From: Litomosoides sigmodontis
Lineage: Eukaryota; Nematoda; Chromadorea; Rhabditida; Onchocercidae
Reading direction: 5' to 3'
DNA: 64,000 nt
Assembly (NCBI GenBank): GCA_963070105.1
Contig: OY718804.1
Coordinates: 1,413,720-1,477,719 of the forward strand
Positions 11,701 to 25,000 of the stretch are shown one piece after another. Under the pieces are notes generated by a model. It worked only from the letters and a program-made list of their open reading frames with translations, was not told the DNA's origin and did not search any database. The translations under genes and the position numbers were made by a program. How positions within the stretch are numbered: position 1 is the first letter of the stretch; every line of letters starts with the position of its first letter.

Positions 11701-13479
11701 GTGTTATCATTTGTCATCGGTGATATCATGCACTGATACCATTCCTCATTGAAGTTGAAAATTTTTGCGAAATGAATTTAACTGTTAGCATATGATTTCT
11801 GATCATACATTTATTCATTTATTTACTTATAACATTTAGCATTTGTTTGCATTTATATGTAATATTTAAATTTATATTTATATAGAGGTTTTTTTTTCGC
11901 CTAATTATTAAAAAGTAAATTAGTAATGCATTTTTTTTATTACATCAGGAATTTCGCATATTATCAAGTTAGTATATTTTCATTTCACTTCCTGAAATTA
12001 TAGATTCATTGTTTATCATTTAAATTAGGAACGCTTTTCACTTACTACCTAATGTCTTGTTTGCCCATTCAAAAGCAAAAGTGTAGCATTGAATTAAGTT
12101 ATTTATTATTATATTTAATATAAAATAAACTAGTTGCATCAACTTTTTTTTTAATGCGTCTTTGTGTCCTTGAATATCGTTTAAATTATAGCTCATTCAT
12201 TCATTTCTCTTCCTCTTCTTCATAGATAATAACTTATCACAAATAGTTATTCCAATTTGCAATAAATATTCACTTTAATTTTTCAGTGTTATCATTTGTA
12301 CAGAATACAGAAATTATCAATTAGATTACATTTTCATTTCATTTCCTGAAATTACCGATAATCTTTCGTTTTGCATTGATATATATATACTATCTCTCAT
12401 TGCGCTTAATGGTTGATGTGTAAAATATAGTATTGAAAAAATTGTTCAAATTTGCATTGCAACATTAACAGCAGCATATTTTACTAATTTAAATTGACGC
12501 AAACAAAAACAGGTACGAGTTTAATATATGAAGATTGATGATATAAATTATTTAAAGTTTTAACCTTGTCATTTGATAAGCAAAAGGAAAATTCTTGCAA
12601 AATATAGAAAGAGCGATGTTTTTGTTTTTAACAAATGATTATTGTTATTATTATTGTTTCATTTTTCATTTTTATTTCTTTTCAAATTTTATCTATTAGT
12701 TTTTCTAAAAGGAATTGCATTTTAGCGCTGTGCTTTTTTTCCTCATATTTTTCTGTAATTAATTATAGGAATTTATTGGTGAAAAAGTTGGCTTATTAAT
12801 TGTTTATTCTCTTTAGTTATTTCTCTTCTTTTCCTGAATTTTGCTCAATGCGTTAATGACTTTAACTTACCACAACGATTTCTATGATTGTATTAATCAC
12901 TAAACAATTCTACTTTTTAATTAACTGATCAATTTCTTATTTTTCATTCAATCCCAAATGATCAATAGCAATTACTGAACTTTTATTCTTCAACACTCTT
13001 CGTCTAATTCATTGACAATTACACAAATTGTAATTTTGCATTTTATTATTTGTCAACAACGTCTCAACAATCTATGGAATTTTTTCTTTATATTAAATTT
13101 CTGTCATTTGTGTAATTCTTGCGCTAATTTGTTTTTTTTTTTGTTTAAAAATTACCTCTTTCTTTCATCCATATATTTCTTTTGTTAATTATAGCGTTGC
13201 TTAAATATACTATTAGAGATTCAATGTAATTAATAAAACGACAATATGAATGGAATAGGATGGAAATTGATATTAAGAAATCATTAAGTGATTAGTGGTG
13301 GTGCATAAAGATTTTTGTGGTAGAGTTGTAACCTTTCTGCTAACGTCGTTATTTTCATACATTTATTTCGTTTCTGACAGTTTCTCATTTTCATTTTTAT
13401 ATTTATTTCCAATATATACATATATAGATATATGTATATGTATATTAAAGCAATGAGAAAAAAATACTTCATGATGTTT

Positions 13480-13930
13480 TTGTGTTTTTTTTTTATTTTT
13501 TAGCGTATATTTAAATACTATCGCGCTCTTTCCACATACTCAAGTATTATTTCCCTCTCGTTCTTTTTTCTCATTCACTGTCTCTCTCTCTCTCTCTGTG
13601 TGTGTGTGTTTTTTTTTGTTTCAAAGTCTTTTCCATTTTTTTTCGCTACTTATGCTATTTCCATTTTCTTCGTTATTTCATTCGTTTTTCGATTTTTATT
13701 TTCCAAAACTTTTTATTTTCCTTTTCCTTTTTTTTTCTCATTCCTTTTGCAGTTTTTTTTCAGGAGTTTACAGATGCAGTAGATGCGAGATCTTCGTTTC
13801 CATTTATTCATTTATTTTAATTTTTTCTTTGTGTTCTTTTTTTTTTAAAAAAAAGATAAGTTCATTTATTTATTTTTTTGGGTGTGAAATCTTTTTTTTT
13901 TGCACAATTTTTTAATTACAAATTGATTTT
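13480..13930. repeat. Long pyrimidine (T-rich) tract with CT and GT microsatellite
   Basis: About 450 bases in which the + strand is mostly T with scattered C, including a CT then GT run at 13580-13610. All three + frames stay open for long distances because A is rare, giving Phe/Ser-rich translations. That is a composition effect, not coding evidence. Confidence 0.8.
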
Positions 13931-14966
13931 TTTTCCTGAGAAAGGAAGTTCTATTTTAACGTGCTATTAAATGTCACTTGTACTTTTAAATAAATTATTC
14001 CTTTTTTTTCCTTTTTATTTCCTTCTCATTCATTTAATAATTTTTGTTTGACAAAATTGCAATCTTTAAAAAAGAAAAGAAAAACAGACAGACAATGTTA
14101 GGTGAAATTTTGAGGAATTAAGAAAAAACTAATTAGAATTATCGAAGTATAATTTATCGCTGATTTTTTTCAACAAGAAATACTTTCATTTAATTCTTTT
14201 AGAGCGACCAATGAGAGAGGCATTTGCTTCAAACTTTTTCTCATCCACTTTTTCTCTTCCAACCGCCCTCTCTCTCCTTTTCCCTTCCTATCTCTCTCTT
14301 CTACTTTGATAATGAGTAGTTTTTGTCATGGAAACGAATGATAATCTTCATATTTGAAAGAATTTTACCTTTCAATACTATAAAAATACACACAGTTGTG
14401 CTATTTGAAATTGCTATTAATAACTTTTTAAATTGAAAGAAAAAAACGAAATCTTTCTTTATAGGTGCGCAATTATATATTTAATGCTTATTTTTATGTA
14501 ATTTTTTTATCTTACGGTAATTGAAATAATATTCGTTAATCAGTTCTAATGAAGGAAGGAAGAGGTTTAATTAAAAGTTTATTCATGAAGTTCATTTTTC
14601 TCCCTCCTTCTCACTCTCTCTCTCTCACTCTCCCTCCCTCCGCTTTTGCTTTTGTTATATTATTAAATATTGAAGAAATTTTCCTATTTTTGTTTTACAT
14701 TGAATTTTATGATTAAAATTTTTGTCATTTGAATGATTGTTCTTATTAGGTAGGTTATTAGACGTTTATGATAATGCTTTACGACTGATTAAATTGTCAT
14801 TATAATTATCATCCAAGTGATATAACACTTAGATGATAATTTCTACGCTTACTAATTGATTAACTGTGCTTACTAATTCGTTAATTATGATTTTGCAGAC
14901 GGAGAGAGAGAGAGAGTAGCAGAGAGAGGTTACTGTAATTGAAGAAATAGTAACAGTGGAGAATAT

Positions 14967-17014
14967 ATGATATCAAAGATGCGTCAATGTTCATCATCGA
15001 CATCAATGGATAATGGAGTATGTGAATCAGAACTGGAAATAGAACTTCAAAAACGATCAATAATAACACCTGAAGATGTTTTACGACTGAATAGAATTAC
15101 CGATGGTTTGTTCGTTTAATTATTTGTTTTTTTTTTGTTATATAATAGATGGTTGAATTGAAATATTAAATGAATTTTGCGTTGAGGAATTTTCGTTTAT
15201 TTTCTCTTAATTTAAAATTTAATTAAATAGGTTTGTTGAAATATTGTTGATATTTAATATGTTGTGAAATAATTGAAGAAAAAAAAATCATGCATACAAA
15301 GTGAAGTAATTGCAAGCATTCATTTTTAATGCTTCTTTTTTCTTTTTCAACAGATGTAAAAATTAAATGTTGAAGAGATGTATTGATTTGTTTAATAGCA
15401 AAAAAAAAAATTAGTTTACTTTCAAAAATAAAGATGTAGAAGTGAATAAAAAAAAGGCGAATTATTGAGTTATTTTAATCAGCACGAGAATTTACTTCAT
15501 TTTTTTTCATTCAATTAAATTCTAAATGTTTATTGTTTTATAATACCTTTTTTTTGCCTTACAGATTATTTATGTGAACCAGATGCAAATATTTATGATA
15601 TTGAGTTTACGAGGTTTAAAATTCGTGATTTGGATACGGATCAGATTTTATTCGAGATTGCTAAACCTTCTTCAGGTGAATTTGGGTGCTTTTCTCCTTC
15701 TCATCATTTCGTGATTTGTTTCCTCTCTTCATAAGTAAGTGAAATAACTGCTTTAAGCAAATCTTGAAATCGATTAAGGTTTTTTTTGGTCTTTTAGAAG
15801 AGCTCGAAATTGATGACTTAAATTTGGAGGAATGTGATGATTCAGGCGCTACTCGTTTTGTTCGTTATCAATTCACTCCTGCATTCCTACTACTTAAACA
15901 CGTTGGTGCAACGTAAGTGAATGTTAATTTGTTGTTTAAGTGAAAATTCTTGCTCCTTTTAAAGAAGAGAAAATGGTAGAAATGATTGATTTCGAAAAGC
16001 TTAGTGAATTTTTAAGCTTTATGCTTAGAGTTATGGCGAACGAATCACAGAAAGCATAATAATAACAGTCAAATGCTTTTCAAGCGCTTTCATCTTTTTG
16101 TTTTACACCTTACTATTATTATTTGATATTCTATACATTATTTTTAATTATTTTAATATTTAACAATTATTTTAATATTTGATTTAATAATTATTTTTAA
16201 TATTTATTTTAATATTTAATCTAATAATTATTCATTTAATAATTGTTTTGATATTTAATTTTTGATGTATATATATGCGTGGTAACGGGTTTTTTCTTCA
16301 GTGTTGAATTCAACGTTGGAAATAAGCCGGTGAATAAATTTCGTATGATTGAACGACACTTCTTCCGTGATCGTTTGTTAAAAAGTTTTGACTTCGAATT
16401 TGGCTTCTGCATTCCAAACAGTCGTAACACATGTGAACATATTTACGATTTTCCACAACTTTCCGAATCATTAAGTTAGTTTTCTTTTTTATTTTCACAA
16501 ATTTTTTTCCTTTTATTTTGTTCACTTTTTTCTCGGCTGAAATTTTCGTTAATTTTTTTTTCATGACATCCATTTTCTCAGTAAAATCTGAAATTATCCT
16601 TATGAAACAGAGATATTTGCTATAAGCTAGCAGTTAGCTTTTAATAGTTCCTTTTTTTTGTTTATTTATATGTTTGCTCGTTTTGCTTATTTTTCCCATT
16701 TATGGAGCAAAATTTTTGTGCAACAAAATTTTGTGATAATCTCTAAGGATTTAGCAAATTTATGGATGCAGACGCATAGGAAATAAAAGATGCGAGAGAG
16801 AGAAATTAAATTGAATTTAATTAATTCTTCCATTAATGAAAACTTTTTCATGTATAATTTGAACGGTTAAACTAGATTTTTACTAATTTTTTCTTTTTTA
16901 GTAGATGAAATGATTTCAAATCCATACGAGACACGTTCCGACAGTTTTTATTTCGTGGAAGATCGTCTAATAATGCATAATAAAGCGGATTATGCATATA
17001 ATGGTGGCGATTAA
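14967..17014 (+). CDS. unc-119: UNC-119 homologue, lipid-binding trafficking chaperone
   Basis: Exons 14967-15105, 15565-15675, 15798-15912, 16302-16474, 16902-17014; phases close, about 216 residues. UNC-119 proteins have a PDE-delta-like beta-sandwich fold that binds the myristoylated N-termini of proteins such as G-alpha subunits and delivers them to cilia and neuronal membranes. Seen: a variable acidic N-terminus (about 45 residues), then [13 protein letters not shown] and [40 protein letters not shown], and the highly conserved [19 protein letters not shown] and [19 protein letters not shown]. The end is [21 protein letters not shown]. The first ATG follows a GA-rich leader downstream of an acceptor at 14898. 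Length is near the usual 210-240 residues. Very secure. Confidence 0.95.
16111..16265. repeat. AT-rich imperfect repeat in unc-119 intron 3
   Basis: Repeated short units of the type TTTAATATTTAAT and AATAATTATT on the + strand, almost free of G and C. It lies just upstream of the acceptor of exon 4. Confidence 0.7.
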
Positions 17015-18321
17015 TCTTCCAGACCATTTTGCTTTGAATTACTTGGTTTTTTTGCAATGCATGTAATAATTTTTGTCTACTATAATTTGCTAGACAATTT
17101 CGAGCAAAAATTTTAAATATTACCTTCTCACATCTGTTCGCTTTTTGTCCCTGCAACAACTTTTAGCTTGCAAAAATTTAGTTATGTATAAATCCTCTTG
17201 AAAATTCCGTCTCTTGAAATTTTAATTTTTTCTCGAAAAAATCTATCCTTTCACTTAGAGTGAAGTAAAAAAAATATTTCCATTGAAATGCTCCAATAAG
17301 AAGGCAAAAAAAAAGACAACGTCGTAAAAAGTCATCGTATGTTCGATCAAATCATCCACATAATTTTTCATATTTTTCATACATGTCACGCTGCGCATAA
17401 CCGACATGATATGCATGACAACCAATTTTACCTTTCCTTTTTCTTATTAATTAAGTTCATATTAAAAAGGAAGGGAGAATGAAAAGCAGGAACATTATGA
17501 AATCTAAAAAATATACCAGTAATTCTTGTCTTACTAGTTATTGTTTTTCGACTTGTTTTCTGAAACGAAATGAATTTAATGTATTTTGCGTATTGTACTC
17601 AATTATACTTGTTTTGAAACACGGATCTTTTTTCTCTTCCTATCCTATCGATGACACATTCAGCATTATTGCACTTAATTAATCCATTCCGGTGTTATTC
17701 AGAAATGAATTCTCGATTAAACAATGATCAATACTTTTGTTCGTGATAAATCAATGCAATGCAACATTATTCAGTACATATTAAAATGAGATATTTATAA
17801 AGATTGATTTACATTTGACTAATTACATGTATTTTACATTGCAAGTGCTGAAGATACCATGCATAGCATTATTCAGCATGCGATTTTTCTGAATTACACA
17901 ATCCAGCTTTGATCAAATCACTGTAAACATTTCAGCTTCACATAACATGAAATCAGAAACACAATCGCCACACCATTCAGTTTAGTATTGCTCTATAATC
18001 AGCAACATATAAAATGTCCAATGCAGTTCGGGCACTTCCGACAATGTTGTCTTGCAAGATCAAATTGTTTTTACAGTTTTAAATCTGGGTGACTTGCATG
18101 GGATATGTGAAATCATGGGAAATGATGGAAGTGAGAGTGCTAGTATGAAAACCAAAAGGCTTAATCTAATATCAAAAGGTTTTAAGATTTAATATTCTAC
18201 GCCTCAAAAGAAAAGCAGGAATGCATTAATACCACGCAGAAGATGACAGAACTAGGCAATTTTCCAATAAGCGTTCAGACAAATAATGTCAACTCTATGA
18301 AACAGGGATCGTCTATTTCGT
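17015..18321. other. Convergent spacer between unc-119 and SIRT6 genes
   Basis: 1.3 kb between the stop codons of unc-119 (+) and the sirtuin gene (-). It should contain both 3' UTRs. I see no further exons, RNA genes or strong repeats. Confidence 0.55.
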
Positions 18322-20511
18322 CTATTCCTCTTTCTCCCGCTTCAGCTTAGGTCGCTTCCTGTTTTTCGTGAAACTTTCTAATGGATGCACAGAAAGAGAC
18401 ACAACGAAATCAGGATTAAATTTTTGTACAACACTAATATCCAATGCGATCATTAGCATCCGCATCACGTCATCCACGTGTCCATTAATTATGAGGTCTG
18501 CCTTCTGATCCTTAACGAAAAATTATTAAATTAAATGAACAGTTGATTCTGGGAATATCGTGCAGAAGAAGGCGATAAAATCCATTCTATAACATACTTA
18601 ACCGTCATTATGATATTTGGACCAATAAGAAAAATCTTGCAGCATCTAGGAAATGTGAAGTCATGTACCAGTTCTCTCAGGCAATTGCTCTATGTACTTC
18701 CATTTTAAAGTGGTCACCAAAATTTATCGCTTTGAGATGCGAATTAATAAAGGTTCCCATCTGTGTTCTCATTACAAGTTTGCATCCAATACAAAAGTCC
18801 TAGTCTTGAAACAACCCTTCGCTTTTTGCTTTTTTTTAACAACTAAAAATTTTAATTTTAAATGCCACAAATTATAAAAGTGCAAAAATTCAACGAAAAT
18901 TAAATAAGAAATATACAAATGCACTGATTTGCTAATATTCGTTTGAAATTTACGTGTTTTGTCTCCGAAAGATTAATGATGACCATTTTTCCACCATTTT
19001 TCTTGGCTAGAAGCGGTAGATTGCCAGCAGGAGTTATCTGGAGTGTTGTACCCAAGCAGATGCTCAGATCCGCATTCCTGCAATTACTAATTAAAAGCAG
19101 CAATAAGAAGAATTAGTAAATTTGGATATGCTTGCTGTAAGAAGGACCTACAAATAACGAGGTTGCCATTGAAATCTAAAAGCTCAGAAAAAATCGACAG
19201 AGGCGTGTCTGTACAACCACTCCATTAAATGTACAAAGAACATACATTTAAGGCAACTTGAAAATTTGATGTGCAAGTTTAAAAGGAACCTTGCGAATTT
19301 GTCCGCTGCGCGAAGATCTTCTTCTGGTAATGGATCTTCCCAGTCTAAACAAACATCATGCAGCATACCTCGACATGGTCTTCCAGTTTTTGTACCTTCA
19401 CATCGTTTTCCGGTAGGTTTCAACCCAATACTTCCAACTGGCGCAGTTCGATAATATCTCCTGAAACAACCAATTTCTAGAAAACTATGTCATATATTTA
19501 TTTTTCTATATATCGATCAGAAAGTAGGGGACAGGAAATGGAAAAAAAGTGGCAGGTCCAATTACTTTTACCTCTTCAGCAAAGCAAACACAGCAAATTA
19601 TTAGTGTAGAAATTAAAACTTCGAAAACTGACAAAAAACTCCAACATAAAATCAAATTTTGGTAAAAAGGATTCTGCGACCTGCTACATCTAGCACACTT
19701 CTCCAAGAACACATTTCCGTGAAGTTCAGCGATACGATTCAGTGGATACCCCGAACGAATGTGCAAACCGTCCACGTTTTGGGTAATAACAAATCTAAAC
19801 AATAAAGGGTGTTTTTGTAGATATATAAGATCAAATATTTTTTGAAACCACCGTTCTTCGTTCTTTCACTGTTAGTTTTCTTCTTTCTTGGCTATAAGTC
19901 CTAGTTCTTCAAAATCTTTTTTTTAAATGATGAATAACAAATTCAAGTTGATTACTTGACGATATTTTTGCTTTCCAGAGCATTAATACTATAATGAGTG
20001 TAGGTTGGCGATGCTTCAACGAAACTGACTCCATCATCAGCTACTTCATTTCGCGCCTCCAACGTCCATAGTCCTTTGGGACCGCGAAAATCCGGTATAC
20101 CAGCAGTAGTACTAATACCGGCTCCTGTGTGCAGTACGCAACAACGACTAGCCAAAAGTAGCTTTACGAGATGGTCCACCTTTTGTTTCAACTCATGATG
20201 GCTATCGGCAACCTAAATTAAAGTAGAATGACAACTTCGAAACCGGAACTCAATTGATGGTACAGTTCAATTTTCGTCACTACCAAGTGAAGGCAACAAC
20301 AAGCTATTTCAATTTAAGATACAATTATGAGCTCTAGGATTACTTGATCGCTAATTACCGGAAACAAAATGACCTTATGAACAGTGATAAGAACAATTCT
20401 CAGGTAATCCTAAAACAATATCAAAAAAAACTATAAGATGGAAACCTCAGGTAGTCCTAGAACACCTTTATTGTCGTATGGTGATAAGGCTTTCGCATAG
20501 CTCATGGCCAT
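18322..20511 (-). CDS. SIRT6: SIRT6-type NAD-dependent sirtuin deacylase
   Basis: Minus-strand exons 20511-20446, 20212-19956, 19794-19681, 19460-19290, 19077-18954, 18510-18322; phases close, about 306 residues. SIRT6 removes acyl groups from histone H3 and mono-ADP-ribosylates proteins, supporting heterochromatin, telomere and DNA-repair functions. Seen: N-terminus [22 protein letters not shown]-binding [20 protein letters not shown]; catalytic core [14 protein letters not shown] and AELHGN (active-site His); zinc cysteines CARC, then RCEG and GRPCRG; DWEDPLP; and [15 protein letters not shown], which separates SIRT6/7 from other sirtuins. The C-terminus is short and basic ([14 protein letters not shown]), a likely nuclear localisation signal. 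Two start ATGs (20511, 20505) are possible. The C. elegans counterpart would be in the sir-2.4 class. Confidence 0.95.
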
Positions 20512-22037
20512 TGTACTGTACCGCTTTTTAAAAGATCATGGGAAAAATCTGTGTATATCGTCGGAAGCTACTCTGAGCCATCAAATCTGCGTGCTGCTCC
20601 CAACATAATCGATTTACCTTTCAAAGTTCACATGTTTCATTTTATAACACAGTAGTAAGAAGGGCAATCGCGGATCGAATACGAACCACTATTTTGTTTC
20701 CTACTGATTCATGCTCGTAAATTCACCGGCATGTGCATTGATTTTAGTGAACCTAATAACGTCCAATATCAAGCGTTCTTTCAGAAAAAAAAGGCATTTC
20801 AAGGAGCACATAGCTTTTGCAGAGAGTACACATTCATTTCACAGTAGTTCCATATTATCGGTAATGTGCTGCTTATTTGGCAATTAATACAACGAATGAA
20901 TCAATCGTAAATTATTCCATCACAAATTATTCGTAGTGGATTATAAATTGCGGGTCTCAAAAAACAAGAGGTTATAAATAATACATACGTGGGAGGAGAA
21001 GATAAAAGGTGAAGGTAGGAAATTGGAAAGAATTTAAAATAAAAATGTAAATTTTTTAGACTATTTCTGAGCAATAGTAGCAAATCATATGGATGACTGT
21101 GCCTATGCAACCGAGTATTAGAATGGAATAGTTCCGTAAATGCAATGCTGATATAATTTTTAAAAAAATATGACTACTACTACTACACAAAATATTTCAC
21201 ACATACAGTGCATTAATAGGGCCGCGATTTCACATTGAGTCAATCAGAGTAGCATAGACCACATCAGTGGTCCGCATCGATTTTGTTATTTTCACTGGTT
21301 TGCGTAGGCCACGTCATTGTCGCCCAGCGAGGGTTTCTGGTGGATCTTAATTGCCAGGCTATGGACGGATTTTCGTCTGGTCGTGGTTTGTTAACTTTGA
21401 GACTGTGTGGTTGTAGCATTTTTGCTGTTTGTTGTGGTTGTGTTACTATTGGTCGATGGTCTAGGTGAGATTGGGACGCTGTTGATGTGTGCAGAAGTGA
21501 TAGATACGGAAGAGAAGATAGAAGTTGAAGTAGAAAAGCGGAAAGAATTGGAAATGGAAAAAAATGGATGTAGAATTTCAATTAAGTGTTTTCAAAAAGT
21601 AAACGAGCAATGAGAGCAAGAATATCAGTGACCGTACACATATTCAAGTATTCATGAGGTATCGGAGAGTGCTTGCATAAGTATAATGCTGTTGCTGTTG
21701 TGTTAAATTTGTTATTCTTTTTTGAAGTTTTTCAAATTCCTCACAACTATTTGTTTCACTTGTCTGTTTGAATTTTCGAAATGTTCCTCGCAATTTTACT
21801 TTTGATAATGAGTAGTATTTTGCCTAGCAATTGATAAATAAAGTAGATGAAACATTTTAGTATGTTTTAAATCTTCGATGGCTTGGTTTTTATTTAAGTT
21901 GTGGTTGGTTTCCTGGGATTTCGGCAATGTTTTGTTCCTAAAATGAAATAGCAATTCATCGTTTTTTCAGGAAAAATTTAGTTCATATAGTATTTTCCTC
22001 GTTCAGTTGTGCTTGCTTGGTACGCGGAAGTGATTGG
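20512..22037. promoter_or_regulatory. Divergent intergenic region, SIRT6 / two-module protein
   Basis: 1.5 kb separating the SIRT6 start (-) from the next gene (+); it should contain both promoters. A stretch near 21230-21500 is visibly richer in G and C than its surroundings and contains a 6-bp hairpin (GACCAC, four-base loop ATCA, GTGGTC) near 21260. T-rich acceptors end at 21970 and 22006, just upstream of the next ATG (22038), consistent with a leader exon or trans-splicing. Open fr ames on both strands here lack splice or family support. Confidence 0.45.
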
Positions 22038-25000
22038 ATGATAACCAAGGATATGGATGCTGATATAGATGTAACATCAATGACGGATGATGGCATCCTG
22101 AATCCGTACAAAGTTTCATTAGGAAGCGACAAGAATGTCGATAAAGAGGTTCTATTTTCTCTTAGTATTTTATCATTGGAAATGTTTTAGGGACTACTGC
22201 AAGATTTAGGCAGTTTGTTTAGTTGCTTTGCGATAATGATGCTTATTATGCCTCGAAGTTGGTCGCAGAAAGTTAGTTCAAGGTCGGACCATGGATCCTT
22301 AACTGAACATTTTACACTGTACTTTCTAGTGCAGAGGCGTGTTTTCATAGTTCGTTTACAAAAGGAATGGACTTGGACATTCAATTCAGCTACACTGCAG
22401 TGTCTGGTGCGTCACTTCTTGTGCTTGAGTGTGCAATGTAGTTAAAAATAGGTTTTCAGGCATATTTAAGTAAGCTTACGGAGAGTAAGCTTACGCAGGC
22501 TATGGAAGAACATATGTTCGACGGAGAGAGTGCTGAACAAGAGCAAAATGAAAGTTTCGAAAGCAGCGATGGGAATTCATATGGCACGAGGCAGTCGAGA
22601 AAGTGACATTCAAAATCTTTTAATTAATTTATCTTTCACAACAACTGAAATAATGGATAAATTGGGCTGGATTTGATTCAGCAACATTTTGTGAAGTGGG
22701 CAACAGTAATAACATTACATTTCATTGCTTCATATATTTTGAAATATATAGCAGTGATTATAAAATTCACTCTCATTGGTTCCTTTGTATAGTCAGAATC
22801 CCTAGAATTTTATTCAGTCTAAGTATTGCAAATCAAGAATTTATTAAGTGGGGGTATTATCCAAACGATAATTTTAACACATCATTCTTATGTATTGATG
22901 TTTGATATACCTGAAGAATCAGGAATCCATCACTGTGGCAAAGACCAGATGTGCGACGAATTGTGGAGGATTTCATTAACAAGGATATTACTTCAAGAGG
23001 TGCGGCCAACAAAATTTCGGATATTTTGGGTCGCAATGTTTCCCATTCTACTGTTTTAACGTACGCTAACAGGTTATTGCGGGTATGTCAATTTTTTCAT
23101 TCAATGATATATTTTTCTTTTGTTTGTCACTATATTTAACGTAAAGTGATGCCAAATCGATTCTCAAGCTTTCCGATCTATTTTTCTTCACAGGCTTTGA
23201 AATTAGAAACTAGGTGATAGTTTCCCAATGCATATTTCGGTACAGTCTGGAACTACTGATTTCAAACCATTTTAACAGGGGATAAATGATGTTTTTTTTT
23301 TCTCTGGAATTGAATTGTTAACAAGGAAAACCTTAGCTATGTGGCTAAGTTATTTTCCTGGATAATAGCCGGATTTAAGGGAATAAAGCGTGAAGAGGAA
23401 GAAGACTCAGCATATCAAGTTCAAGTCGATCCCGATGATTCATCAGCGCCTGATGAAGTTGGATATGATGTGCATTTCGAACTTGTGAAAACAAGTCGTG
23501 GTAATGATAATGGTCTGGCCGTTTATGAGGAGAATGGATTTGTTCGTGTTTATCGCCGCACTAGTACAACAGGTCGAAGCGCCTCCTATCGCTGTTCTAC
23601 ATGCGATCATCTTTATGAAAAACTTGGCCAGGGTGAACGACCAACAGTTAAAATGCGTGATAACGTCATCGTGACGGATCCGTTCCCAACACATAATCAG
23701 CTGTGCACCCCCACCCCAGTGGATGTGTTCCGTAGGACACAGGAAGACTTAGAAGCACGACAACTCAATATGTGCAGACGTGTATTAACTAGCGTAAGTT
23801 TTTTCCCTAATTTTGAAATGTTGATTGCTAACAGGAAATCTTCGAAGTTTGCAGCTTCAATGTATATTTGTTTATTTACAAAAGGAAATAGTGTGCTAAA
23901 AAATATAAAACAGAACAGTTTTAGTCGCGGTTCAAGGAAATGAGGTGGGGACGGCAATTTGACAGCGTTGGATATGTACTAAAACAATCAAATGAAGAGG
24001 AAGAAGCGATTAACAAGTGTATCGAAAGGTTTTATTATTTCTTTGTTTTTCGTATTGAAGCATACTGTGGTGTTTGTATATGAAATTGAAGTTATGGCCG
24101 AATTATGTTAAACGTATTGATTTGAGTAAAATTAAGGTGCCGGAAGTAAGGGAATTTTTGGGTTTACTTTTCGAAGTTTCAGCTAACACAAATTATTCTC
24201 ATTCTTGTCGTGTGTGCTATGTGTATCTTTTATTATTGTGACCATCACAATGCCTTATCTATCTTTGCTGTTAAACAATAACATCTCTTAGAATTAAAAA
24301 ATTGACAATGCTTCATAAGTGTGAGCTAGAAATTATACCTTTTGCAGTCTACTTACGAGATCCCGTGGCACAACGGAAATGGAAGACGAAGACAAAGAAG
24401 CGTACGTTATTTTATACTAAATTCTTAAGAAAGTTGAAAATATCGGTTTATGTTTGGCAGTAGGTTAATCTTATGTTATTTCAGTGTGCTGAGGGACTTA
24501 ATTGAAGGCTACAAGCGTGGCGAGGTTTCCAGTTTAACCGAACTTGCAAAACTGATCAAAGAAAATCTAGACATTGATGTATCTAGCCCCACTCTTTGCC
24601 GATATCTTAAAAAACAGGTAATTATTTTCGGCTATCTCGTCTAAAATTCCTATAGTATGTGCCACAATATTCGTTTAAACTTTAAGATGTAGGCCTTGTT
24701 TATTTTTCTATATCAATTCATTTTATAATGTATTTACAGGCTGATGATAAGCCTCAATCACCAGTGGAACAAGAAGAAAAGTAAGATTTTTCTTCTGTTA
24801 AAGACGAGTATCATTTCTAGAGTGAGCAGAAGCTAACTATTAGTACATATAATTTTGTGCCCTATTTAGTCCTTGAAGTATGCCTTTGGTTATGCTTTAT
24901 TTTAAACAAATATTCTAAGATTTCAGCGACACCATTCTGATAGCTCGGCCAGGGCTTTCGAAGTACTTAAACGAAACGCTTATAACTGTGCCAGAAAATG

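Larger units (their letters stand above)
9734..14966. other. 5.2-kb gene-free, low-complexity spacer between PHF12 and unc-119
   Basis: Very AT-rich, with many short T runs and simple repeats (listed separately). No exon chain with coding similarity was found on either strand. A good T-rich acceptor ends at 14898, followed by a GA-rich leader up to the unc-119 ATG at 14967, so the right end is probably the unc-119 5' UTR. The rest may be promoter, untranslated or simply spacer DNA. Confidence 0.55.

Noticed and set aside
13598..13915. Three overlapping + frames rich in Phe and Ser
   Set aside because: They result from a pyrimidine tract with almost no A on the + strand, so stops are absent in every frame.
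21264..21613. Overlapping open frames on both strands in the SIRT6 upstream region
   Set aside because: Mutually antisense, no splice logic, no family match; the open frames follow from the locally higher GC content.
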